Below are positions 8,878 to 16,455 of a DNA stretch of 64,000 nt, one piece after another. The DNA lies in assembly GCF_016406125.1 (NCBI RefSeq), contig NZ_CP066339.1:2728001-2792000 (forward strand). Reading direction: 5' to 3'. The stretch comes from Alicyclobacillus sp. SO9. GTDB lineage: Bacteria > Bacillota > Bacilli > Alicyclobacillales > Alicyclobacillaceae. The translations under genes were made by a program, and so were the position numbers. The notes under the pieces were generated by a model. The model was not told the origin of the DNA. It saw nothing but the letters and a program-made list of their open reading frames with translations, and searched no databases. Position 1 is the first letter of the stretch. Every line of letters begins with the position of its first letter.

Positions 8878-9226
8878 GAATCTCCCACTCCCAACTCGTT
8901 CAACTAACCGTCTTCCAGTTTCGAGATGCATGCACTTGACCATGGAGTAAATTCAAAAGTTTCGCAATTATCAGTTCAAACGGTGAAGCCAGGTTCCTGT
9001 CACAAGGGTAGCAGAATCCGTACTTACAAGCGAGCACACCGTCCGCATGTCACATCTGTCACACGGTTTTCTCCACATTTCTTCCATGTTTTCTCTAACA
9101 AATCACCATACTTTCTCCATATTCCGGATGAAGAAATGCAATACACTGAATTTGCTTTAAAAATCTATCACCGCCAACAAAAGTCTCGCTGCTCTCAGTT
9201 ACAACATTTTCTAAGGAGATGGACCC

Positions 9227-10642
9227 ATGTTTCAGTCAGGAAGCGGTTCCTCAGTTAGCAGCTCCTTCAAGCCATTGAACGTGTCCGGTCGCATGGAACG
9301 ATTACCTGTAACTCGTATCACTTGGCACATTGTGTTTTTGGCAGGTTTCGCCTGGTTTATTGAGTCGCTTGATATTGGCGTGCTTGGAGTTGCACTCAAT
9401 CCTATTAAAGAAGTCATGCACTTGACGCCAAGCAACGTAGGACTCCTCACTGCGGCGTCCACTTTTGGGATTGTCTTGGGACTAATTCCTGCTGGATTCC
9501 TCTCGGATAAATATGGACGCAAGAGACTGCTGGTTTTTGGAATTGTCGAATACAGCTTGTTGACGCTTGCTTGTGCTTTCAGCCCGAATTATCAAGTCCT
9601 TTTACTTCTCAGATTTCTGTCCGGACTTGGCATGGGCGCTGTATTTCCGCTTCCATATGCTATTGTGAGTGAATTTGTCAACAGCCGACAGCGGACACTG
9701 TTCAACGGGATGATGGACGCCTTTCTGTCCGTTGGCTATTTTATAGCGCCGCTGCTCGGTATGATGATACTCCCACATTTTAATTTCTCTATCGGTTGGA
9801 GAATTTTCTTTGTAGTGTCAGCTGCACCGTTGTTCTATGCCTTTGTTATTCAGCGATGGCTGCCGGAATCTCCCAGGTGGCTTGCCAAGAAGGGACGCAC
9901 GGAGCAAGCGGAAAGAACACTCTCGCAAATTGAACGTTCTATCGAGCGATTGACGCAACGACAGCTGCCTGACCCGGAGTTAGAGCGCCAGACCTCTGCA
10001 GGGACGGTTCCAAAGGTCAGCGTTCGGACACCATGGACCCGACCCTTCATTACCCGAACCATCTCTCGGTCCATTGCTGCAACAGGTACCTTTTTTATGT
10101 TCTATATCGTCATGACGTACATGCCCACCATTTTCAGATCCCACGGGTTTTCTTTCGCTCACTCACTTATCTTTACGGCAATTGTAACGGGGGCTGCCAT
10201 TCCAGGAAAAATCCTGAATGGCTATTTTGCTGAACGTCTAGGCCGCAAGGTCGTGTACGTACTGTTCATGGGGATTGCTGGAATTGCTTCTTTGTTTTTC
10301 GGACTTGCATCCACACCGTCTTCAATGGTCCTTTATGCGTGTATTATGTCGTTTTTTGGGACCGGCGCTTTCCCCGCTTTAAAGATGTCATACGCTGAGC
10401 AATATCCCACGCATGTGCGAACTACAGGGGCTGCGACTGTTGAAACAATTGGCAGACTCTTGGGAGGTGTCATCGGTTCCTATGCCATGCCCATTATTTT
10501 AAGCAACGGCGGATTATCAGACGGTACCGCAGTCATTGCTGCAGTCGCATTTGTCGCACTTGTGTTTGAAGTCGGATTTTCGAAAGAATCCAAAGGAGCG
10601 ACTTTAGAGCAGTTAGAGGTGGCAATGCTTCAGTCAAAGTAA
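9227..10642 (+). CDS. MFS transporter, probably organic acid:H+ symporter
   Basis: A 12-helix major facilitator protein of 471 residues. The loop 2-3 signature DKYGRKRLLVFG near residue 95 and its half-repeat counterpart ERLGRKVVYVLF near 335 are both visible. The N-terminal FAWFIESLDIGVLGVAL, with an acidic residue in helix 1, resembles sugar-type and aromatic acid:H+ symporter members. An AAGGAG site lies 7 bases before the ATG. It is followed after 26 bases by an acyltransferase and then an acyl-CoA ligase, so import of a carboxylic acid for CoA activation is a reasonable inference. Confidence 0.9.
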   Translation: MFQSGSGSSVSSSFKPLNVSGRMERLPVTRITWHIVFLAGFAWFIESLDIGVLGVALNPIKEVMHLTPSNVGLLTAASTFGIVLGLIPAGFLSDKYGRKRLLVFGIVEYSLLTLACAFSPNYQVLLLLRFLSGLGMGAVFPLPYAIVSEFVNSRQRTLFNGMMDAFLSVGYFIAPLLGMMILPHFNFSIGWRIFFVVSAAPLFYAFVIQRWLPESPRWLAKKGRTEQAERTLSQIERSIERLTQRQLPDPELERQTSAGTVPKVSVRTPWTRPFITRTISRSIAATGTFFMFYIVMTYMPTIFRSHGFSFAHSLIFTAIVTGAAIPGKILNGYFAERLGRKVVYVLFMGIAGIASLFFGLASTPSSMVLYACIMSFFGTGAFPALKMSYAEQYPTHVRTTGAATVETIGRLLGGVIGSYAMPIILSNGGLSDGTAVIAAVAFVALVFEVGFSKESKGATLEQLEVAMLQSK

Positions 10643-10668
10643 ATTGTGGCGTTCAGGGGGTTGCGGGA

Positions 10669-11850
10669 ATGGAGAAAAAGAAGCACCTGTATGAAATAGA
10701 CTTGATGCGGGGTTTCATTATGCTCTGTGTTCTCTCCGTACACACTATAGCGCGCTACATTGAGATGGAGCCTGCATCGATGGAAAAGTCTCTATTCACA
10801 ATGGGCGCGGTCATCAGTTCCCTGCATTTTACACGAGAGTCTTTCATGTTTATTACGGGCTTGGTCCTTTTTGTCACTTACTATCACAGTGATTTTCGTC
10901 CACTAAGGTTCTGGCGAAAACGATTTAGTCTGATTGTTGTACCGTACCTTGTCTGGAACATTGTCTACATTTTATTTGAAGGGGCGTATCGTACACACTT
11001 TGACTGGTCTGTGGGTGCACTGCTCCATGAGTGGACTCACGCTTTGATGTTTGGAAATCAGTTTTATCTCTATTATGTGCTCGTTACGATTCAGTTCTAT
11101 GTTGTCTTTCCATTTTTGCTGTATGCGCTCCGGAGGCTAAAGCGCTGGCATTCACATATTTTCATCGGTTCCTTTGTGCTCCAACTGTTCTTGATGTATC
11201 TCACAAAGTTTGTTTTGCCGCACATAAATCTTTCAAACCTTCCTGTTCCGGTGTCGTATATGACGATTGACCGCACAACATTTATCCTAACCTATCAATT
11301 TTGGTTCATGGCAGGGGGAATTGTCGCATGCCACTATCGTACAATCGTGGAGTTTTTCGAGCAGCGAAGTCGCCTTGTGTGGATGACCTTTGGGATTGGT
11401 ATCGCACTGTTTTACGCTCACTTTGTGTTGGATTGGGTCGTATTCAAGGAAGGCGGTCTTGCCGAGTCGGTGTTGCAACCGGTAATGGTTCCATACAGCC
11501 TATTGATCACGTTGGTCATCTGGTTCACAGGACTCAGATGGGCCGCGCGACGAACTCGAATATCATGGCGGCCATTTAGCAAGTTTGTGCAGACTGCATC
11601 CGATACCTCGTTCGGAATTTTTCTGATTCAGCCCTTTCCGTTGTGGTTGATGGAGACGACTGTTAAACACATGAAAGTTCCTCCTTGGATTCATTTTAGT
11701 TTAATTCCCGTATCGGTCTTGTTTGTCTATTTCTCGTCAATGTTCGCAGCCTTTTGGATTGGTAAAGTGCCAATCCTGGGGTATTCCGTAGGGCGAAAGG
11801 TCAACTTGAGAAAGCGGATTGAACAATCTGTCTCTGCAACGGCATCTTGA
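10669..11850 (+). CDS. Acyltransferase-3 family membrane protein (OafA/YrhL-like)
   Basis: A 393-residue integral membrane acyltransferase. The N-terminal segment has the family pattern Arg14-Gly followed by His25 (RGFIMLCVLSVHT), the putative catalytic region, then about ten hydrophobic helices. Family members transfer acyl groups from donors such as acetyl-CoA to sugars or other hydroxyl groups at the membrane. It lies 26 bases after the MFS gene and 27 bases before the ligase gene, implying one operon. The acceptor cannot be told. The combination of this enzyme with a transporter and a CoA ligase is unusual. Confidence 0.88.
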   Translation: MEKKKHLYEIDLMRGFIMLCVLSVHTIARYIEMEPASMEKSLFTMGAVISSLHFTRESFMFITGLVLFVTYYHSDFRPLRFWRKRFSLIVVPYLVWNIVYILFEGAYRTHFDWSVGALLHEWTHALMFGNQFYLYYVLVTIQFYVVFPFLLYALRRLKRWHSHIFIGSFVLQLFLMYLTKFVLPHINLSNLPVPVSYMTIDRTTFILTYQFWFMAGGIVACHYRTIVEFFEQRSRLVWMTFGIGIALFYAHFVLDWVVFKEGGLAESVLQPVMVPYSLLITLVIWFTGLRWAARRTRISWRPFSKFVQTASDTSFGIFLIQPFPLWLMETTVKHMKVPPWIHFSLIPVSVLFVYFSSMFAAFWIGKVPILGYSVGRKVNLRKRIEQSVSATAS

Positions 11851-11877
11851 ATTTGGATTAATGAGAGGAGCCTGATT

Positions 11878-13467
11878 ATGTCTAGATTGACGGACGCAAT
11901 TGCGAATTATCTGCACGATTCGAATAAGGAAATCGTACACGACAGTGGGAACTGGTACACTGCTCAACAAGTGCATCAGGATGTTCAGCGGCTCTGCAGC
12001 ACCATGGCCGCCTCCGGTGTGAAGCAAGGCGAACGCATACTCGTAGAGTACCCCAATTCCTATTCCTTTCTCATTACGTATCTAGCCATCCTAAGCTATG
12101 GAGCAATTGCAGTTCCGGTAAACCCTAGCATGCCTGTAGCGGAGAGACAGGGGTTTATTGAACGCAGCAACGTTCGGGTTGGATTTATGACCGTACAAAA
12201 ATGGAACCTGTTGTTCGGAATTCCGGATCATGACGATGCGGCCCATGCTGCCGTCAAACTGAATACGGTATTTGTTTCGAACGCTGACTCCGAACGTCCA
12301 CATACAGTTTTCACCAACAACAATGGCCGTTGGGAGTCTAGCATTGTCCGCTCTTCAGAGAATGAGAATCTCACCATACCCGTGCCTGACGAAGATGATG
12401 TAGGAGTACTGCTCTTTACGTCCGGAACAACCGGCGCGCCCAAGGCCGTAGGATTGAAGCACAGGCATTTGTTTGCTGCAGCCCAAAATGTGGCGTCAGC
12501 TCATGAACTCTCTTCTGCTGATACATCCTACTGTGTTCTTCCCCTGTTTCACATCAATGCTCAAGTGGTCGTGCTCCTGTCGACCTGCCTCTCCAGAGGC
12601 AGGCTTGTCCTTGCGGAGAAATTTAGCGCCAGAGAATTTTGGCCGACAATTGAAACCCATAACATCAGTTGGGTCTCTGTGGTTCCGACCATCATTACAA
12701 TTCTCTTGAACACACCAGGTCCGCAGACCGCGCCTCAAGGGCTCAGGTTTGTTCGCTCTGCGTCGGCCCAGCTTTCGGTACTTCACGGTCGGCGATTCGA
12801 ACAGTTATTTGGTATTCCGGTCGTCCAATCTTACGGTATGACCGAGGCAGCCAGCCAAATATGTGTGAATCCATTACAGCAGGATAAACGAAAATTAGGG
12901 TCAGTCGGGCTGCCTGTTGGAGTCGAACTGCAGATAGTCGATGATCGCGGCGTACCCCTCGCTCCGCAACAGACGGGCAATATCCTCATCCGGGGGGAGA
13001 ACGTGATTGACGGCTATGAGGAAACATCCAATTTAAATGACTTTGTTGACGGATGGTTTAACACCGGAGATGTCGGTTACATGGATACTGAAGGCTACGT
13101 ATTTCTCACCGGTCGTAAGAAAGAGATCATCAACCGTGCCGGGGAGAAGATTAGCCCCTACGAAGTCGAGGACGTCATTCGGCGGCATTTCGACGTTTCC
13201 GACGCTGCCGTCGTAGGTCTTCCTGATGCACTCTATGGTGAACGGGTTGTGGCATTTGCTGTTCTCAAGGACAGACTTGTACCTCAAGACAAGGTAATTG
13301 AGGAGATATTCGAGTTATGTCGGCGTACAATTGCGGCCTTCAAGTGTCCATCCGAGATTCGAATTGTCGACGCGCTGCCCATCGGTGCAACCGGGAAAGT
13401 ACAGCGCCAGGCACTAAAAACGGGGGCCATTCACTCACATCACGAGGCTCAAGCGTTCCAAATGTGA
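11878..13467 (+). CDS. Acyl-CoA synthetase (AMP-forming)
   Basis: Activates a carboxylic acid with ATP and CoA. The 529-residue product carries the P-loop LLFTSGTTGAPKAVGLKH near residue 185, the adenylate-site SYGMTEA near 322, the hinge GWFNTGDVGYMDTEG near 395 and the C-terminal catalytic Lys in PIGATGKVQRQALK. The pattern is closest to 4-coumarate/oxalate-type ligases rather than the acetate type, but the substrate is unknown. Last gene of the three-gene operon; an AGAGGAG site precedes the ATG. A 9-bp repeat begins shortly after the stop. Confidence 0.92.
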   Translation: MSRLTDAIANYLHDSNKEIVHDSGNWYTAQQVHQDVQRLCSTMAASGVKQGERILVEYPNSYSFLITYLAILSYGAIAVPVNPSMPVAERQGFIERSNVRVGFMTVQKWNLLFGIPDHDDAAHAAVKLNTVFVSNADSERPHTVFTNNNGRWESSIVRSSENENLTIPVPDEDDVGVLLFTSGTTGAPKAVGLKHRHLFAAAQNVASAHELSSADTSYCVLPLFHINAQVVVLLSTCLSRGRLVLAEKFSAREFWPTIETHNISWVSVVPTIITILLNTPGPQTAPQGLRFVRSASAQLSVLHGRRFEQLFGIPVVQSYGMTEAASQICVNPLQQDKRKLGSVGLPVGVELQIVDDRGVPLAPQQTGNILIRGENVIDGYEETSNLNDFVDGWFNTGDVGYMDTEGYVFLTGRKKEIINRAGEKISPYEVEDVIRRHFDVSDAAVVGLPDALYGERVVAFAVLKDRLVPQDKVIEEIFELCRRTIAAFKCPSEIRIVDALPIGATGKVQRQALKTGAIHSHHEAQAFQM

Positions 13468-13485
13468 AAGAAGGTTACTCAACTT

Positions 13486-13556
13486 GGACCAGCAGGATGA
13501 GCAGGACCAGCAGGACCAGCAGGACCAGCAGGACCAGCAGGATGAGCAGGATGAGA
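13486..13556. repeat. 9-bp tandem repeat, eight units
   Basis: Units of GGACCAGCA alternate with the variant GGATGAGCA directly after the acyl-CoA ligase gene. Because the unit is a multiple of three, every frame through it is open, which produces spurious reading frames. No start site or ribosome site in front of it supports a gene. Confidence 0.92.
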
Positions 13557-13702
13557 CTTTATTCGACAATACTTACACCAAGCATAAGCTTGCTCTTTCG
13601 TCGTTCGAGGACGCCATGTGCTGGGCGTCTATCATGCAATAGAACAATTTGAACAATGATTCAATTCCCTCCAATTGAGTGGAAATAAGGAGAGTATAAT
13701 AC

Positions 13703-14272
13703 ATGTCGAAAAACTATTCAGCAAAATACCTCATAACTATGATAGCCATGGGTTCTATTGCAGCCTTAGTCTCCGGTTGCGGTACCCAGTCAGCCGCTTT
13801 AGGTCAAGGTACCGCAAAAGCGGCAACTCAAAACACCAGTTCTCAGCAAAACGCAAAACGATTCCAGCCGTCATTTCAGTTAAGTACGAGTCCCTCGTCT
13901 CCAGTGGCGGGCAAGGAGTTTACAATGACCATCTCCATGCAGCGTCGAAATGGAAGACTTGGTCAAAGCAGCTCTGGCCCTCATAAATCCGGTAATTTCT
14001 CCAATCGTACTGGGGGCCAGCGGCCCTCAAGGACCGGCAACTACGCAAAGTCCGGTAACCAGGCACCAGGAGGCGGCCCAGGCAGAAACTTCAATATGTC
14101 TGCGGTTATCACGGGTCCGTCCGTAAAGAAGAATGTCACTCTTACATCCAACCAAGGACAATTTACTGGAAAGACAAGTCTGTCCAAAGCCGGGACCTAC
14201 ACGCTTACGGTGACCATGAACATAGGACCGAGGCAGATTCAAAAGCAATTTACAATAAAGGTAAAGGCCTAG
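13703..14272 (+). CDS. Predicted lipoprotein, glycine/serine-rich with immunoglobulin-like end
   Basis: A 189-residue secreted lipoprotein: basic N-terminus, hydrophobic segment and a lipobox LVSGC with the lipidated Cys at 26. Residues about 45-60 start a beta-rich segment (SPSSPVAGKEFTMTISMQ) interrupted by a low-complexity Gly/Ser/Arg stretch, and the last 60 residues (AVITGPSVKKNVTL, then SKAGTYTLTVTMN) look like a YtkA/FixH-type or immunoglobulin-like beta-sandwich. Function unknown. An AAGGAG site precedes the ATG. The final codons belong to the first copy of a 19-bp tandem repeat that continues past the stop. Confidence 0.8.
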   Translation: MSKNYSAKYLITMIAMGSIAALVSGCGTQSAALGQGTAKAATQNTSSQQNAKRFQPSFQLSTSPSSPVAGKEFTMTISMQRRNGRLGQSSSGPHKSGNFSNRTGGQRPSRTGNYAKSGNQAPGGGPGRNFNMSAVITGPSVKKNVTLTSNQGQFTGKTSLSKAGTYTLTVTMNIGPRQIQKQFTIKVKA

Positions 14273-14442
14273 AACCAAGGTAAAGGATCAGAACCAAGGC
14301 AATGGCCCAGAACGAAGGCAAAGGCTCAGAACGAAGGCAAAGGCTCAGAACGAAGGCAAAGGCTCAGAACGAAGGCAAAGGCTCAGAACGAAGGCAAAGG
14401 CTCAGAACGAAGGCAAAGGCTCAGAACGAAGGCAATGGCCCA
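14253..14442. repeat. 19-bp tandem repeat array, ten units
   Basis: Units of GAACGAAGGCAAAGGCTCA are repeated head to tail with no spacers. Units 3 to 8 are identical; units 1, 2 and 9 carry substitutions. The 19 bases before unit 1, which encode the last residues and stop of the lipoprotein, match it at 13 of 19 positions, so the array seems to have grown out of the gene end. Because 19 is not a multiple of three, the array cycles through all frames. Confidence 0.93.
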
Positions 14443-14680
14443 GAAGGGGTACCGCCGGCACCTCAGTTGTATTCACAGCCGAACATCTCTGTGCTTATGC
14501 TGTGAAGGTGAAACCAGACAGCGTTTTGATGGAGTTTGTCTTACATCTTACACACGACTACGCAGCGGCTCTGCAAAGAAATTGGAAGAAATGTAATTGA
14601 GACACAAAATGTGTTGGGTGTATTATCACCGAAAATTATTATATAATTGAATAGCATAATACTAGGAGGGTGATCCGTTC

Positions 14681-15352
14681 ATGGCACTATTTAAGCGGCT
14701 TAAAGATGTCACATTGGCTAATATTAATGCTATTTTGGATAAAGCAGAAGACCCAGAAAAGATGGTAGATCAGTATTTGCGCGATATGGAAGACGATCTC
14801 GTCGATGTAGAAAAAGCAGTTGCAACCGCTATCGCCAACAAAATGAAGTTTGAAAAGAAAGTTCAAGATGAAAAAGAAATGGTAGAAAAGCGTGAGCAGC
14901 AAGCAATGAAGGCACTGGAACAAGGAAATGAGGACCTTGCACGCAGAGCATTAGAAGATAAGAAGATGCACCAAGACAACCTCACCTCTTATGAAAATCA
15001 GTACGCAACGACAAAAGCGAGTGCGGATAAATTGCAACACCAACTACAGGAAATGAAGCACCACTATCAACAGATGCTGAACAAACGAGATATCCTAAAA
15101 GCTCGTGCACAAACGGCCAAAGCAGAGAAGGAAATTAACCAATCCATGTCCGGTATCGGCAGTGATAATGCCGTTAAAGGATTTGGTAGAATGGAAGACA
15201 GAATTACGCAGATGGAAGCTGAAGCCTCAGCCAGCGAATCCATGATGGATTCAAATAAGTCGTTAGACGACGAACTGGATGCGCTCGATAAGTCCAACGT
15301 CGACGACGAGCTGGCCGCACTCAAAGCTAAAATGAACAAGGCCAAGGAATAG
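14681..15352 (+). CDS. PspA/IM30-family membrane stress protein
   Basis: A 223-residue, almost wholly helical coiled-coil protein of the PspA/IM30/Vipp1 (ESCRT-III-like) family, which binds and stabilises the inner leaflet of stressed membranes. Family hallmarks are the amphipathic N-terminus MALFKRLKDVTLANINAILD, then EDPEKMVDQYLRDME and long heptad-rich helices. A TAGGAGGGTGA site precedes the ATG. Downstream, after a repeat-rich spacer, a convergent operon encodes DUF350, a potassium channel and an aminopropyltransferase, partners known to cluster with PspA genes. No PspF or LiaRS-type regulator is adjacent. Confidence 0.93.
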   Translation: MALFKRLKDVTLANINAILDKAEDPEKMVDQYLRDMEDDLVDVEKAVATAIANKMKFEKKVQDEKEMVEKREQQAMKALEQGNEDLARRALEDKKMHQDNLTSYENQYATTKASADKLQHQLQEMKHHYQQMLNKRDILKARAQTAKAEKEINQSMSGIGSDNAVKGFGRMEDRITQMEAEASASESMMDSNKSLDDELDALDKSNVDDELAALKAKMNKAKE

Positions 15353-15569
15353 TCTCCAGTTTTGGAGATGGTTTTCAAGTTCTAACGATAAAGTTCTAAC
15401 GACGGAAAAGTTCGGCGGGGCTATCCCACAAGGGTTTGGTTCTAACCTTACGGAGAGTCCCCTCGGATCTATCACAACCGCGAAGCTTGAGCTTGAGCCG
15501 GACCCAATCCCCGTGCCTGGGGCTGCTTAAGCGGCAGGCTACTTAACCTTCAGACTCTTTGAGCCTAGA

Positions 15570-15794
15570 CCGCAGATAAGCTCCTCTCGGATCGCTATTC
15601 TGCTATTTACACTCGAAACCACCGAAATAAGCTCCTCTGGAGTGCCTATCCGGCCCGCCACCCTAAATCCGGTCATTTTAACCGCAGATAAGCTCCTCTG
15701 GGATCGCTATTCTGCTATTTGCACCGGAAACCACCGAAATAAGCTCCTCTGGAGTGCCTATCCGGCCCGGCCACCCTAAATCGGGCCACTTGAG
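15570..15794. repeat. 112/113-bp tandem duplication
   Basis: Two consecutive copies start with CCGCAGATAAGCTCCTCT, and a third copy begins at 15795 but breaks off after nine bases. The copies differ at a few positions and by one inserted G. Each copy contains two half-units, both carrying ATAAGCTCCTCT about 52 bases apart, so the duplication is built on an older 50-60 base repeat. Confidence 0.92.
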
Positions 15795-15995
15795 CCGCAG
15801 ATCAACGGAATTGAGCGAAAAACCAGCGGAAATCCTCCACTTGTCCATTACAATTCTAGTTCAGTTTGCCTAATAGGATAAACTTGGTGGAAGGTGCGGC
15901 GGACACAGCCAACTAGGCACTCAGTCTGCGCCGCGTTCGTTGTAGTCCCGTTGCTTAGTGATCGTTCTGCTCCCTATCACGATACCCGGCACATA

Positions 15996-16018
15996 ATAGT
16001 GATCGATTCGATCACTAT
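15996..16018. repeat. Perfect palindrome ATAGTGATCG/CGATCACTAT
   Basis: A 10-bp perfect inverted repeat with a 3-base loop. A near-identical element occurs about 135 bases further on, and a single arm is present near 15956. There is no T-run on either side, so an intrinsic terminator is unlikely; a dispersed palindromic repeat or a protein-binding site fits better. Confidence 0.85.
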
Positions 16019-16090
16019 CACCGACCTGTCGTGTAAAATAGCGATCCTTATGATCCCTATCAACCACGCTCCATTTTGACGCTCCACAGG

Positions 16091-16113
16091 TTAGTGTCCA
16101 TTTATGACACTAA
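16091..16113. repeat. Inverted repeat TTAGTGTC/GACACTAA
   Basis: An 8-bp perfect inverted repeat with a 7-base loop, lying between the two TAGTGATCG palindromes and sharing their TAGTG start. Confidence 0.75.
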
Positions 16114-16131
16114 TGCATCACGTGAGGAGGA

Positions 16132-16156
16132 AATAGTGATCGTTGCGATCACTATT
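16132..16156. repeat. Perfect palindrome AATAGTGATCG/CGATCACTATT
   Basis: An 11-bp perfect inverted repeat with a 3-base loop, the second full member of the TAGTGATCG family. It follows a GAGGAGG sequence, but the frame behind that is only 13 codons long. Confidence 0.87.
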
Positions 16157-16399
16157 GCATGGCCCCTTCGACGATAGGGATCTTTCCAGGCACTAACCAC
16201 CTTGCCACCTTGCCCGCTCGGTCCGGCCGGCAGAGATGATCAATGAACAAAGGAACCGCAACGTAGTGCAGCATACTGGGAATACGCAGTTCTACCGAGG
16301 CGAAAATTCGCACACTCTCTCGGGATGGACCGCATCCGGGCACTTGAGCCAAACAGCAGTGCCTCCGGCATGCGTATCTGGTCGATACTCCACGGCTCG

Positions 16400-16436
16400 G
16401 GCCACTTAATCCGGCCACTTGATCCGGCCATTTGAA
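16400..16436. repeat. 13-bp tandem repeat (GGCCACTTGATCC type), three units
   Basis: Two full units and one shortened unit lie just beyond the aminopropyltransferase stop. The same GGCCACTTGA string occurs near 15785 in the 112-bp repeat, so the whole spacer shares sequence modules. Confidence 0.8.
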
Positions 16437-16455
16437 GCAGATACGCTGCCGTTGG

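Larger units (their letters stand above)
15353..16455. other. 1.1 kb non-coding spacer filled with repeats and palindromes
   Basis: The spacer between the convergent pspA and aminopropyltransferase genes has no credible gene. It holds a 112/113-bp tandem duplication, three perfect stem-loops with the core TAGTGATCG or TTAGTGTC, and 13-bp GGCCACTTGATCC-type units that also occur inside the larger repeat. Open frames across it lack ribosome sites. It is the longest gene-free stretch in the window. Confidence 0.85.

Noticed and set aside
13317-13652. Reading frames through the 9-bp repeat (Gly-Pro-Ala-like in one frame)
   Set aside because: Frames are open only because the unit is a multiple of three; no ribosome site or signal peptide precedes them.
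14253-14442. CRISPR-like array
   Set aside because: The 19-bp units are contiguous with no unique spacers, so it is a tandem repeat.
16123-16183. GAGGAGG followed by GTG in the palindrome region
   Set aside because: The frame stops after 13 codons and is made of the palindrome itself.
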